From contig NZ_NWSX01000027.1 of assembly GCF_002531825.1 (NCBI RefSeq), positions 1 through 64,000 on the forward strand: a DNA stretch of 64,000 nucleotides, given 5' to 3'. The stretch comes from Rhizobium sp. J15 (GTDB lineage: Bacteria; Pseudomonadota; Alphaproteobacteria; Rhizobiales; Rhizobiaceae). The position numbers were made by a program, and so were the translations under genes. Below are positions 43,015 to 52,660 of this stretch, piece by piece; the stretch's first letter is position 1, and the number at the start of each line of letters is the position of its first letter. The notes under the pieces were generated by a model that saw only the letters and a program-made list of their open reading frames with translations, searched no databases and was not told the DNA's origin.

Positions 43015-44340
43015 CTAGAAATCGGCGACTTTGCCCCAGGCCGATCGCGCGAACCGTTCGGGATGATAAGGCTTGGGATCGACGATCGGCGCATCGCCGC
43101 TGATCATATCGGCGATCAGATGGCCGGCGCCGGGGCCGATGCCGAAGCCATGGCCGCTGAAGCCGGCGGCCAGGATGAAGCCTGGAATCGACGTGATTTC
43201 GCCGATCCCGGGCACGCCATCCGGCGTGCTGTCGACATAACCGGCCCAGGCGGCGGTGATCTCGGTACCGCGCAGAGCAGGCAGCAGTTCGAGCGCCCGC
43301 GCATGGGTGCGCTGGATCGTCGGCTGATCGACCTTCGGATCGAGGATGCGCATCCGCTCCATCGGCGTCGGCGCGTCCAGTTGCCAGCGCCGCAAGGTTT
43401 CGTGACCTGATCTCACCCCCTCCAGACCGCCCGGCGCAAGGCTGCGCCAGCGCCGGATGAACATCGGCAGAAATTGCTGCGCGTAGCGGAATTGCTGCGG
43501 CGTCGGATCGACGCGTCCGCCGCCGCTGATTGCCAGCGTATAACCGCCGTCGCCGCGGCGCGTCGCGGAAACGGCCGAGGTGTGCAGCGCATCCGGCAGC
43601 GCCGAGGTGGGGGATGACACCGAAAGGATCGAGGAACGGATCGAGGCCTGCGGGAAACGGATGCCGAGCTGGTGGCAGAAGGACGAGGCCCAGGCGCCGC
43701 CGGCAAGCACTGCGACCCTGGTGCGAATGGTGCCGTGCTCGGTCACGACAGCGGAAAGCCGGCCGCCTTCGGTCTCGATGCCGCGGGCCGCGCAGGACTG
43801 GCGGATCGTGCCGCCGAGCTTCAGGATCGCCCGCGCCACGGCCGGAGCCGCATTGGCCGGATCGGCCGTCCCGTCCGTCGGCGAGAAGACGCCGCCCTTC
43901 CATGGCTTGCCCGTCGCGCGGCCGCGTTCCGTTGCTTGAGCGCCGTTGAGCATATGCGTGGTGACGCCGGCGGTGCGGGCAAAATCGCGCCAGCGCGCCC
44001 AGCCGGCCAGCTCCTCATCGCTATTGCTCAGATAGAAAAGCCCGCAGCGGCGAAAACCGGTATCCTCGCCTGATACAGCTGCGAAACGCTCCCAGAGGTC
44101 GAGGCTCTTCGTCGCCATCGGCAGCTCCCGCGCATCGCGGTTCTGCTGGCGGCACCAGCCCCAGTTGCGGCTCGACTGCTCCGCGCCAATCCGGCCCTTC
44201 TCGACCAGAACCACCTTCATGCCGCGCAACGCCAGATAATAGGCCGCGAACACACCGATGATGCCGCCTCCGATCACCACGGCATCGGCAGCCGCGGGAA
44301 GCTTCAGGGGTGTTTCAACGAGTTTCAGCGGTGCCGGCAT
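43015..44340 (-). CDS. FAD-dependent amine/amino-acid oxidoreductase (DAO family)
   Basis: A 441-residue flavoenzyme with AVVIGGGIIGVFAAYYLA (about residues 20-37) for FAD binding, VVLVEKGRIG for the ribose contact, and the C-terminal GHGFGIGPGAGHLIAD flavin loop. It should oxidise an amino acid or secondary amine. It is divergent from the Lrp-type gene at 44576, the usual pairing in which the regulator senses the amino acid that the oxidase degrades. It resembles DadA/PuuB-type enzymes; substrate unknown. Confidence 0.87.
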   Translation of the reverse strand: MPAPLKLVETPLKLPAAADAVVIGGGIIGVFAAYYLALRGMKVVLVEKGRIGAEQSSRNWGWCRQQNRDARELPMATKSLDLWERFAAVSGEDTGFRRCGLFYLSNSDEELAGWARWRDFARTAGVTTHMLNGAQATERGRATGKPWKGGVFSPTDGTADPANAAPAVARAILKLGGTIRQSCAARGIETEGGRLSAVVTEHGTIRTRVAVLAGGAWASSFCHQLGIRFPQASIRSSILSVSSPTSALPDALHTSAVSATRRGDGGYTLAISGGGRVDPTPQQFRYAQQFLPMFIRRWRSLAPGGLEGVRSGHETLRRWQLDAPTPMERMRILDPKVDQPTIQRTHARALELLPALRGTEITAAWAGYVDSTPDGVPGIGEITSIPGFILAAGFSGHGFGIGPGAGHLIADMISGDAPIVDPKPYHPERFARSAWGKVADF

Positions 44341-44522
44341 AAGCTATTCTCCGTTTGCAGCGTAATCTAGCGGGATTTGCCGATAAGGCGTTGCTGGAGT
44401 TTAACCGGCCGGCAGCAGAACATGCCGTCTTGCGGGAAGCGGGCAGACAGTTGTGCTTCGCGCATGCTCGCAAAACAAAATAGACAGGCAGGGGCAATGT
44501 GTTACCTTCGATCAGGGGAAAC

Positions 44523-44540
44523 CGGCAGCATAATCTGCCG
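44523..44540. promoter_or_regulatory. Inverted repeat upstream of the Lrp-family gene
   Basis: CGGCAG and CTGCCG flank a 6-nt centre, 36 bp before the GTG of the Lrp gene and within the divergent promoter region. It is a possible Lrp/AsnC contact site; the arms are short and GC-rich, so chance is not excluded. Confidence 0.25.
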
Positions 44541-44575
44541 CTTGTCCTATCGGCCATAACCCGAAAAGGTGCTTC

Positions 44576-45052
44576 GTGAAACTCGATCGTATCGACGTCA
44601 AGATCCTCCACGAATTGCAGAAGAACGGGCGCATCACCAATGTGGAGCTGGCCGATCTCGTCGCCCTTTCTCCGAGCCCCTGCCTGATGCGCGTGAAGAA
44701 GCTGCAGGCGGAGGGATATATCGAAGGCTACTCGGCACAGATCAATGTCGGCAAGCTCGGCCAGACCCTGACCGTTTTCACGGAGATCACCCTGAAGAAC
44801 CATCGCCAGATCGATTTCGCCCGCTTCCTGGCGGCGATCGAAAAGGTCGAGCAGGTGATCGAATGCCACCTCGTGTCCGGCGGCTATGATTACCTCGTCA
44901 AATTCGTCACTTCGGGGATCGGCGAGTACCAGACGATCATGGAGCGCCTCACCGACATGGATGTCGGCATCGACAAATATTTCAGCTTCGTCGTCCTGAA
45001 ATCGCCGATCGTCAGAGCGCATATGCCGCTGACGAGCCTGTTTCCACTGTAG
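44576..45052 (+). CDS. Lrp/AsnC-family regulator
   Basis: A 158-residue regulator starting with GTG (AAAAGGTG upstream). It has an N-terminal helix-turn-helix (ELADLVALSPSPCLMRVKKLQAEGYI) and a C-terminal RAM ligand domain with the VSGGYDYLVKF motif. The divergent FAD oxidase at 43015 is the likely main target, with an amino acid as effector. It may also sense substrates of the transporter island downstream. Confidence 0.92.
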   Translation: MKLDRIDVKILHELQKNGRITNVELADLVALSPSPCLMRVKKLQAEGYIEGYSAQINVGKLGQTLTVFTEITLKNHRQIDFARFLAAIEKVEQVIECHLVSGGYDYLVKFVTSGIGEYQTIMERLTDMDVGIDKYFSFVVLKSPIVRAHMPLTSLFPL

Positions 45053-45084
45053 AAATATCTGCGGCGCGCCAGAGGGCCTCTCTG

Positions 45085-46740
45085 CTAACTCTTGCTATAG
45101 GCGCGCACCAGTTCCGGATCCTGCGTCAGCCCATCGAGCCAGGCGGGATCGAGCTTCGGCACCGAGGAGAAGAGCAGCTGGGAGTAGGGGTGCTGCGCCG
45201 CCTTGATCTTCTCCGGCGTGATTTCCTCGACCTTTCTGCCGCCATACATCACGACGATCTCGTCGCAGATCGCCTCCACGACGGAGAGATCGTGGCTGAT
45301 GAAGATGTAGGAGAGGCCGAGCTCCCGCTGCAACTCCTTGAGGAGATCGATCACCGCGGCTGCGACCACCGTATCGAGCGCCGAGGTGATCTCGTCGCAG
45401 AGGATCAGCTTCGGATCGGCGGCAAGCGCCCGGGCGAAATTCACGCGCTGCTTCTGCCCACCGGAAAGCTCTCCCGGCCGGCGATGGCGCAGGCTGCGCG
45501 GCAGGCGGACCATATCCATCAATTCGTCGATGCGGGCGCTGCGCGCCTTGGCCGGCATGGCGTGGTAGAAGACGAGCGGCCGGTCGAGGATGTCCTCGAC
45601 CGATTTTGCCGGATTGAGCGCGGTATCGGCATATTGGAAGACGATCTGCATCTCGCGCAGCTGGTCGCGCGACCGCTCGCGGGCGCTGTGGCCGAGCTCC
45701 TTGCCGTCGAAGACGATCTTGCCGAAGGCGGCCGGCAGGATGCCGGCAATGGTGCGGGCAAGGGTCGACTTGCCGCAGCCGGATTCGCCGATGATGCCGA
45801 GGTTGCGTCCCTTCTCGACCTTGAGGCTGACATTCTGGACGGCGCGCACCAGAGGCAGGCCATCGGCCTGGCGCTGGCCGTAACCGGCAACGACGTCCTG
45901 GATCGTCAGCAGCGGCGCCGGCACGGCCTCGATATCGGCTTCCGGATTGCGCGCCTTCGGCTCGAAGGCGGCGAGCAGCTCGCGCGTATAGGGATGTTTT
46001 GCCGCGGTCAGGATTTCTTCCGTCGTGCCGGTCTCCTGGACCTCGCCGCCCTTCAGCACGACGATCCGGTCGGCGATCTGGGCGACGACCGCAAGGTCAT
46101 GCGAGACGTAAACGCCCGATATGCCGCCCTTCTTCATCGCCGACTTGAAGGCGCGCAGCACTTCGATCTGCGTCGTCACGTCGAGCGCCGTCGTCGGCTC
46201 GTCGAAGATCATCAGCTTCGGGTCGCCGATCAGCGCCATCGCCGCAGACAGGCGCTGCAGCTGGCCGCCGGAGACCTGATGGGGGTAGCGGCTGCCGATG
46301 ATCTCGGGCTCGGGCAGAGAAAGCGCCCGGAAAAGCTCGACCGCACGGCGTCTTGCCTCATCGGCCGGCATCAGCCCGTGGATGCGGGTGACTTCGATCA
46401 CCTGATCCATGATCGATATGGCGGGATTGAAGGCGGCGGCGGCCGATTGCGGCACATAGGCCACCTCGGTGCCGCGCAGCCTGGCGCGCTGCTTTTCGCC
46501 GAGCTTGACCATGTCCTTGCCGGCAAGCGAGACGCTGCCGCCCGAAATGCGGCAGCCCGGCCGCGAATGCCCCATCAGAGTGAGCGCGATCGTCGTCTTG
46601 CCCGAGCCGCTTTCGCCGATCAGCGCGACGATCTCGCCTTCTGATATGTCGAGGCTGACGCCGCGGATGATTTCGACGCGCCGGCCGGAATCGGTGGTGG
46701 CTTCGACCCTGAGGTCGCGGATTTCGACGAGATTGGTCAT
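45085..46740 (-). CDS. Dipeptide/oligopeptide-type ABC transporter ATPase, two fused domains (DppDF-like)
   Basis: A 551-residue protein with two complete nucleotide-binding domains in one chain. The first has GESGSGKTT, VSGGQLQR and MIFDEPTTALD; the second has GESGCGKST, LSGGQKQR and ILCDEITSALD. These correspond to DppD and DppF. It energises the two permeases upstream and ends the minus-strand operon. Fused forms are common in rhizobia. Confidence 0.93.
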   Translation of the reverse strand: MTNLVEIRDLRVEATTDSGRRVEIIRGVSLDISEGEIVALIGESGSGKTTIALTLMGHSRPGCRISGGSVSLAGKDMVKLGEKQRARLRGTEVAYVPQSAAAAFNPAISIMDQVIEVTRIHGLMPADEARRRAVELFRALSLPEPEIIGSRYPHQVSGGQLQRLSAAMALIGDPKLMIFDEPTTALDVTTQIEVLRAFKSAMKKGGISGVYVSHDLAVVAQIADRIVVLKGGEVQETGTTEEILTAAKHPYTRELLAAFEPKARNPEADIEAVPAPLLTIQDVVAGYGQRQADGLPLVRAVQNVSLKVEKGRNLGIIGESGCGKSTLARTIAGILPAAFGKIVFDGKELGHSARERSRDQLREMQIVFQYADTALNPAKSVEDILDRPLVFYHAMPAKARSARIDELMDMVRLPRSLRHRRPGELSGGQKQRVNFARALAADPKLILCDEITSALDTVVAAAVIDLLKELQRELGLSYIFISHDLSVVEAICDEIVVMYGGRKVEEITPEKIKAAQHPYSQLLFSSVPKLDPAWLDGLTQDPELVRAYSKS

Positions 46741-47594
46741 CGCTCGCTCCGATCGCGGATTTTCTGCGGCAGGTTGTCGATCAAGAGGTTCACGCTGATC
46801 GTGAGGCTGGCGATCGCAAGCGACGGGAACATGACGGCGGGCGCCCCGAAAGGCAGGCCGCCGATGTTTTCACGCACGAGCGCACCCCAGTCCGCATAGG
46901 GTGGCTGCACGCCGAGCCCGAGGAAGGAAAGGCCGGAGAGCAGGAGAACGATGAAGACGAAGCGGAGCCCGAGATCGGCAAGCACGGGACCGACGATATT
47001 CGGCAGGATTTCCGAGCGGATCAGATAAAGGGTGCTTTCGCCGCGGATGCGGGCGACGGTGATGAAGTCCATGGAATTGACGTTGACGGCGAGCGCCCGG
47101 GCGAAACGGTAGGAGCCCGGGATATAAATCACCGAAAGCGTCAGGATCAGCACCGGAATCGACGACCCGACAGCTGCGACCACGACCAGGCCGAAGAGCT
47201 TGCTCGGAATGGAATTCAAGGCATCGAGAAAGCGGGAGAGCAGCGTATCGAGCCAGCCGCCGGCGACGGCCGCGATCATGCCGAGCACGACGCCGCTGAA
47301 GCAGGCGATCGTCACCGCTGCGAGCGAGATGCCGACCGTATAGCGCGCGCCCATCAGGATACGCGAGAAGACATCGCGGCCGAGATAGTCAGACCCCATC
47401 CAGAACTGCTGGGACATCGGCCCGAAATAATCGGTATCGACGATCTCGCCGACCGGGTAGGGGATCAGCAGATGCGCGAAGATCGCGATGAAGGCCCAGA
47501 ACAGGATGACGGCAAGCCCCAGGAGGCCGACGAGATTGAAGCGATAGCCGAGCCGGCGCGTCGCGGCGGGCCGTTGTTCGATATGGGATGTCAT
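46737..47594 (-). CDS. Peptide-type ABC transporter permease (DppC-like)
   Basis: A 285-residue permease with six helices, the GSDYLGRDVFSRI motif (about residues 49-61) typical of DppC proteins, and an EAA-like loop (ARIRGESTLYLIRSEILP). Its stop overlaps the ATPase start and its start overlaps the DppB stop, 4 bp each. Confidence 0.92.
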   Translation of the reverse strand: MTSHIEQRPAATRRLGYRFNLVGLLGLAVILFWAFIAIFAHLLIPYPVGEIVDTDYFGPMSQQFWMGSDYLGRDVFSRILMGARYTVGISLAAVTIACFSGVVLGMIAAVAGGWLDTLLSRFLDALNSIPSKLFGLVVVAAVGSSIPVLILTLSVIYIPGSYRFARALAVNVNSMDFITVARIRGESTLYLIRSEILPNIVGPVLADLGLRFVFIVLLLSGLSFLGLGVQPPYADWGALVRENIGGLPFGAPAVMFPSLAIASLTISVNLLIDNLPQKIRDRSER

Positions 47595-48541
47595 CGCAGC
47601 CTCGGATTGGAAAGAATGGCAACAATGTCGGCAAGCGTGATGAGGATCAGATAGCCGAGGCAGAAGATCATCGCGCAGCTCTGGATCAGCGGCAGGTCGC
47701 GTGTGGCGACCGCATCGACCATCAGTTTCGCGATGCCGGGATAGTTGAAGATGGTTTCGACGATGATCACCCCGCCGAGGAGATAGGAGAGCGACAGCGC
47801 AATCGCGTTGACGATCGGGCCGAGCGCGTTGGGAAGCGCATGCCTGAGCACGATGCGGGTCCGCGACGCGCCTTTCAAAAGCGCCATCTCGACATAGGGC
47901 GTGCGCAGCGTCTCAACGACCGCGGCGCGCGTCATGCGGATCATCTGCGCTGATACGACGAAGGTTAGCGTGATGACGGGCATGGCGTAAACGCGCAGCA
48001 TATCGGAAAGAGTGTGGACTTCGTTGGCAAGCGAAAGCGCCGGCAGCCATTTGAGATAGACGGCGAAGATCAGCACCGCCGAGGTCGCGACCATGAACTC
48101 CGGCACCGATATCACGCCGATGGTCAGGATGGTGACGGCACGGTCGTAGATCGAGCCGCGCAGCATCGCCGCGGTAATGCCGAGCGTCAGCGCGATCGGC
48201 ACGGAAAACAGCGCGGTGACGCCGGCCAGTTTCATCGTATTGGCGAAGCGGCCGCCGATCAGCTGGCTGATCGGCATATCATTGGCATAGGACGTGCCGA
48301 GATCGCCTGCGAGCAGGCCGGAGAGCCAGTGGAGGAAGCGCAGGAAGGCCGGCTCGTCCAGATGCATGGCCTTGCGAAGGCCTTCGACGGCTTCCGGCGT
48401 CGCCGCCTGCCCGAGCAGGATGGTCGCTGTATCGCCGGGCAGCATCGTCGTGGCGAAAAACACGGCGAAGGAGACGATCACCAGCGTGACCAGGGCGACG
48501 AGCAACCGGCTCGATATGAGGGACAGCACCTCTTTGTTCAT
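47591..48541 (-). CDS. Peptide-type ABC transporter permease (DppB-like)
   Basis: A 316-residue permease with the N-terminal helix and FAVFFATTMLPGDTATILLG stretch (about 26-45) of DppB proteins, six helices in all and a TLRTPYVEMALLKGASRTRIVLRHALP-type EAA loop (about 217-243). It follows the binding-protein gene after a 9-bp stem-loop. Confidence 0.92.
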   Translation of the reverse strand: MNKEVLSLISSRLLVALVTLVIVSFAVFFATTMLPGDTATILLGQAATPEAVEGLRKAMHLDEPAFLRFLHWLSGLLAGDLGTSYANDMPISQLIGGRFANTMKLAGVTALFSVPIALTLGITAAMLRGSIYDRAVTILTIGVISVPEFMVATSAVLIFAVYLKWLPALSLANEVHTLSDMLRVYAMPVITLTFVVSAQMIRMTRAAVVETLRTPYVEMALLKGASRTRIVLRHALPNALGPIVNAIALSLSYLLGGVIIVETIFNYPGIAKLMVDAVATRDLPLIQSCAMIFCLGYLILITLADIVAILSNPRLR

Positions 48542-48594
48542 GCGCGCGCTCCCTTCGGCATTCTGCTGAGATTATAACGCAATCGGGAAGGCAT

Positions 48595-48619
48595 GCCGGG
48601 GACAATTTCCGTCCCCGGC
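48595..48619 (-). promoter_or_regulatory. Intercistronic stem-loop after the binding-protein gene
   Basis: GCCGGGGAC and GTCCCCGGC form a perfect 9-bp stem with a 7-nt loop (AATTTCC), 12 bp after the binding-protein stop and 54 bp before the permease start. No U-tract on the minus strand. Confidence 0.65.
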
Positions 48620-48630
48620 CATCTGCTTCC

Positions 48631-50241
48631 TCAGGCTTCGAGCCAGACATATTCCGCGAAGGCATAGCCCATCTGGCCGCCGAGCGGATTGGGCTCCAGG
48701 CCCTTGAGCTTGGCGGAGGTCGCGTCGACGTTGGAGATATAGGCCGGAATGATGGTGCCGGCCTGTTCGGCGACCATGCCCTGCATCTCGTTGTAGATGG
48801 TCTTGCGCTTCTCCTGGTCGAGCAGGCCGCGCGCTTCCACCAGCATCTTGTCGAATTTCTCCGACTTGTACTGGCTCTCGTTCCACGGCGCGTCCGACGC
48901 GTAGAGCAGCGAGAACAGGATATCGGGCGTCGGGCGCGGATTGATGTTGCCGAAATGGACCGGCGCCTTGAGCCAGTAATTGTCCCAGTAGCCGTCCGAG
49001 GGAACGCGCTGGACGTCGAGCTTCATGCCGATCTCGGCGCCTGCGGCCTGGATGATCATGGCCATGTCGATCGAGGAGTTCGCCGCTTCCGAAGCGATGA
49101 TCGGGATCGACTGCCCGAGGACACCGGCCTTCTGGAAGAGCGACTTCGCCTTGTCGGGATCGAAGGATTTCGGCTTGAGGCTGGCATCGCGATAGAAATT
49201 CGCCGGGGAAACCGGCTGATCGTTGCCGACCTCGCCCAGGCCGCGCAGCGCCGATTTGACGATCTGCTCGCGGTTGACGAGATACTTCATGCCTTCGATG
49301 AAGGCCTGCTTGCTGCCGGGCTCCATATCGAGGCGGATGTTGAGGTTGGTATAGTTGCCGGAGGTCGTCTTCGACAGCACGAAACCGGCGCCCTGGCTTT
49401 CGATCAGGCGCATCGAGCGCGGATTGATCGAGGCGGCAAGCTGGATGTCGCCGGATAGCAGCGCATTGACGCGGGCATTGTCGTCGCTGATCGCGAAATA
49501 TTCGAAGGAATCGACGTTCGGGCCGGATTTCCAGTAGTTCTTGTTCTTGATGCCGACCGAACGCACGCCGGGCTCGAAAACTTCCCTGACGAAGGCGCCG
49601 GTACCGTTGGCCTTGGAGAAATCGGTGGTGCCGTCGGCGACGATCATGAAGTGGTGCATCGACAGGATCGTCGGCAGGTCGGCGTTCGGATTGGCGAGCG
49701 TGATCTCCGCGGTCTGCTTGTCGACGGCCTTTACGCCTGATATCTGCGCCGCGATCTTGGCGACCTTGGAGCCGACCGCCGGATCGAGATGGCGCTTCAG
49801 CGAGAAGACGACGTCATCAGCCGTCAGAGGCTTGCCGTCATGGAAGGTCACGCCGCTGCGCAGCTTGACGGTCCAGACTTTCGCATCCTTGGATTCGATC
49901 GCCTCGGCAAGCTCCATCTGCGGCGTGCCCGTCTTATCGAGGAAGGTCAGGCGGTTGTAGAAGGAGCAGCAGCGCACATAGTCGGTCGAAAGCGAAGCCT
50001 TCGCCGGGTCGAGCGTGTCGGCCGTCGAGGACGACCAGCCGGCCGCCTTGAGCGTGCCGCCGGCAACGGGCGTGGCTGCGACCGCCTGCGAGGCGCGGCT
50101 GAGGATGAGTCCGCCCGCGGACATCGCGACGCCGCCGGCCAGCATCAGTTGAAGAAGTTCGCGCCGGGTCGCGCCGCGGCGGATGGCGTTTTCGACCATT
50201 GCGTCGTCCGACGCGGTCCAGTTGGTGATTTTATCGCTCAT
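48631..50241 (-). CDS. Peptide/amine ABC transporter substrate-binding protein (family 5)
   Basis: A 536-residue SBP_bac_5 protein. The start at 50241 (AAAGGGGGAATGAC upstream) gives a long N-region with a twin-arginine-like ATRRELLQL and a hydrophobic core, cleavage near AVAA-TP (about residue 54). The family binds peptides, polyamine-like or opine-like nickel-chelating ligands. The neighbouring oxidases, transaminase and dehydrogenases favour an amine or amino-acid conjugate over plain peptides. Confidence 0.9.
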   Translation of the reverse strand: MSDKITNWTASDDAMVENAIRRGATRRELLQLMLAGGVAMSAGGLILSRASQAVAATPVAGGTLKAAGWSSSTADTLDPAKASLSTDYVRCCSFYNRLTFLDKTGTPQMELAEAIESKDAKVWTVKLRSGVTFHDGKPLTADDVVFSLKRHLDPAVGSKVAKIAAQISGVKAVDKQTAEITLANPNADLPTILSMHHFMIVADGTTDFSKANGTGAFVREVFEPGVRSVGIKNKNYWKSGPNVDSFEYFAISDDNARVNALLSGDIQLAASINPRSMRLIESQGAGFVLSKTTSGNYTNLNIRLDMEPGSKQAFIEGMKYLVNREQIVKSALRGLGEVGNDQPVSPANFYRDASLKPKSFDPDKAKSLFQKAGVLGQSIPIIASEAANSSIDMAMIIQAAGAEIGMKLDVQRVPSDGYWDNYWLKAPVHFGNINPRPTPDILFSLLYASDAPWNESQYKSEKFDKMLVEARGLLDQEKRKTIYNEMQGMVAEQAGTIIPAYISNVDATSAKLKGLEPNPLGGQMGYAFAEYVWLEA

Positions 50242-50315
50242 GTCATTCCCCTTTTGTCGTCCGGTTGGGGCTGCCCGTCTTTGCGAGCTTGGCCCGAGGT
50301 TGCATTGCTTTGAGA

Positions 50316-51029
50316 TCAATTCCGTGCCGCGGCCACCGCCTCGGCGAGGCCGGCCATCGAGGTGAAGTGATAGTCGGGCTCGGTGAATTCGGCCGGTTCG
50401 ATGGTGCCACCATATCCCTTCTGGGCATGACGGCGCTCGATCCAGCAATTCGTCATGCCGAGCGCGCGCGAGATGCCGATGTCATGATATTGGCTCTGGG
50501 CCACGTGCAGAATATCGCTTTTGGACGCGCCCTCGCCGGCCACGAAGTCGAAGACGCTCTCGAAGAAAGCCGGATCCGGCTTTTCCGTGCCGGTATCGTC
50601 GGCCGTGAAAGCGGCATGGAAAGGATTGCCGAGTTCGGCGGAGAAATGGTCGAAGGCCCAGCGGCGGGCATTGGTCATGGCGATCAGCCGGTAGTCGCGG
50701 GCAAGCCGCGCCATGGCAGCCGCGCTGTCGGGAAATGCCTTCCACGTCCTGGCGGAATCGCGCAGCCGTTCGCCATAGGCCTTGTCGGCAGGCAGACCGA
50801 GATCGGGCGCGATGACGAGATAGACGCGCACGAGATCATCCGGGAAAAGGATCGCATCCTCGCTGTAGCGGGCGGCGCGATAAAGCGTCAGCGCCTGCTC
50901 GCCGTCGATAGTCACGCCCGCCTCGGCAGCGATCTCCTGAAGGCAGGACTTCAGGCCGCCTTCAAAATCGATCAAGGTCCCGACGACGTCGAAACTCATA
51001 TATTTGAATTCAGGCAGAGACTTCGTCAT
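50316..51029 (-). CDS. HAD hydrolase, haloacid-dehalogenase type II-like
   Basis: A 237-residue HAD-superfamily hydrolase with nucleophile D14 in SFDVVGTLID, motif II in IAMTNARRW, motif III lysine in GTEKPDPAFFE and a final DILHVAQSQYHDIGIS stretch. The overall pattern is the L-2-haloacid dehalogenase subfamily, many members of which are phosphatases. It lies between the binding-protein and aminotransferase genes on the same strand. A second, similar gene is at 53815. Confidence 0.85.
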   Translation of the reverse strand: MTKSLPEFKYMSFDVVGTLIDFEGGLKSCLQEIAAEAGVTIDGEQALTLYRAARYSEDAILFPDDLVRVYLVIAPDLGLPADKAYGERLRDSARTWKAFPDSAAAMARLARDYRLIAMTNARRWAFDHFSAELGNPFHAAFTADDTGTEKPDPAFFESVFDFVAGEGASKSDILHVAQSQYHDIGISRALGMTNCWIERRHAQKGYGGTIEPAEFTEPDYHFTSMAGLAEAVAAARN

Positions 51030-51129
51030 TTCGTGTCCCCAGTGTCGGGCGCAGGCCGCTTCAGCCGCGGCCGCTTCGCAAAAATCTATCTCGTTCCCAG
51101 GCCCGGTTTTCCCGGGGTTCTTATGATGA

Positions 51130-51149
51130 GCCCCCTATTTTAAAGGGGC
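51130..51149. terminator. Weak stem-loop in the 240-bp gap
   Basis: GCCCC and GGGGC flank a 10-nt AT-rich loop between the aminotransferase and HAD genes. The rest of the gap (51030-51269) shows no gene. Without a U-tract its role is uncertain. Confidence 0.3.
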
Positions 51150-51269
51150 GCTTGGCTTCTGCTCATCTGGAGTTTGGCACCTTCTCCGCATGGATTGCGC
51201 CGAATAGGCGCCATGACGCGGCACAAAATTCTGAATATCGGCATCCCGCGGTATTTCGTCGCCTGAGGT

Positions 51270-52646
51270 TCAATCCCTCAGCGCCCGCCTGACGTCGGGG
51301 TCCTCCAATGTCTGGTCGAGCGTCTTGGCGGTCCGTTCCAGGATCGCGTCGATATCGGCATCGGTGCAGCAGAGCGGCGGGGCATAGCCGAGAACGCCGT
51401 TGGCGAAGGCGCGGATCACCAGGCCGTTTTCCCAGGCGCGGTCGAAAATGCGCCGCGCGGGCTGCGCTTCGGCGGGAAGCGGCGTGCGGGCCGTCTTGTC
51501 GGTCACGAGTTCGATTGCGGCCAGCATGCCGCGTCCGCGCACGTCGCCGACCAGAGGGTGATCCTTCAACGCCTCGAGCCCCGCCATCAGCCGGGCTCCG
51601 GCTTTGACACCGTTCTCCAGCAGGCCGTTCTCATAGAGCTTCAGCACCTCCAGCGCCACGGCGGCGCTGACCGGATGGGCCGAATAGGTATAGCCGTGAC
51701 CGATCGCCGAAGCGCCCGCGCTCTCGGCGATCACCTGATAGACATGGTCGGCCATGAAGACGGCGCCCATCGGCACATAGCCCGATGTCAGCCCCTTGGC
51801 TGTTGTCATGAAGTCGGGAACGACCTCCTCATGCGAGCAGGCAAAAAGCGGCCCGGTGCGGCCGAAGCCGGTGATCACCTCGTCGGCGACAAAGAGAATA
51901 TCGAGCTCGCGGCAGAGGTCGCGCATGGCCTTGAGCCAGCCGCCCGGCGGAACGATGACGCCGCCGGAACCCTGGATCGGCTCGGCATAGAATGCGGCGA
52001 CGCGATCCGCGCCGATCGCCTCGACCTTGGCCCGCAGCGCGGCAAGCGATGCCGCGATGATCGCCTGCGGATCGTCGCCGGCCGGGTTGCGGTAGGGGTA
52101 GGGCGACGGAATCTTATGCTGCCAGTCGAAAGGAATGCCGAAACCGGCATGGAAGGCGGGCAGCGCGGTCAGGCCTGCACCGACCGTCGAGGAGCCGTGA
52201 TAACCCTGCTCGATCGAGATGAACTGGTCGCGCTGCGGCTTTCCGCGCGCGTTCCAGTAGTAGCGGATGAAACGGACCGTGCTGTCGACGGCGTCGGAGC
52301 CGCCGAGCGTGAAATAGATGTGGCTGAGATCTCCCGGCGCCCGCTCGGCAAGCTCGGCGGCAAGGCGGATGGCCGGTTCCGAACCGAGGCCGAAATAGGC
52401 CGTCGCATAAGGCAGTTCGCGCATCTGGCGCGCCGCCGCCTCGACGATCGACTCGTGACCATAGCCGGCATTGACGCACCAGAGGCCGGCGAAACCGTCG
52501 ATCAGCTGGCGGCCGTAAGCATCGGTGACCGTCGCCCCCTTGGCGGAGGCGAGAACCCGCACGCCCTGCGCTTCATGGCCGCGATAGGAGGCGACCGGAT
52601 GAACGAGATGAGCGCGGTCGAGCTCGATGAGGGAATTGCTGTACAT
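51270..52646 (-). CDS. Class III omega-aminotransferase
   Basis: A 458-residue PLP enzyme, with the cofactor lysine in TTAKGLTSGYVPMGA, the DEVITGFGRTG block and the ISIEQGYHGSS phosphate-site loop. It belongs with omega-amino-acid:pyruvate and putrescine:pyruvate (SpuC-like) transaminases, which turn terminal amines into aldehydes. The aldehyde dehydrogenases at 55867 and 58401 are natural next steps. CAGGAGACG precedes the ATG. Confidence 0.9.
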   Translation of the reverse strand: MYSNSLIELDRAHLVHPVASYRGHEAQGVRVLASAKGATVTDAYGRQLIDGFAGLWCVNAGYGHESIVEAAARQMRELPYATAYFGLGSEPAIRLAAELAERAPGDLSHIYFTLGGSDAVDSTVRFIRYYWNARGKPQRDQFISIEQGYHGSSTVGAGLTALPAFHAGFGIPFDWQHKIPSPYPYRNPAGDDPQAIIAASLAALRAKVEAIGADRVAAFYAEPIQGSGGVIVPPGGWLKAMRDLCRELDILFVADEVITGFGRTGPLFACSHEEVVPDFMTTAKGLTSGYVPMGAVFMADHVYQVIAESAGASAIGHGYTYSAHPVSAAVALEVLKLYENGLLENGVKAGARLMAGLEALKDHPLVGDVRGRGMLAAIELVTDKTARTPLPAEAQPARRIFDRAWENGLVIRAFANGVLGYAPPLCCTDADIDAILERTAKTLDQTLEDPDVRRALRD

Positions 52647-52660
52647 GAACGTCTCCTGCC

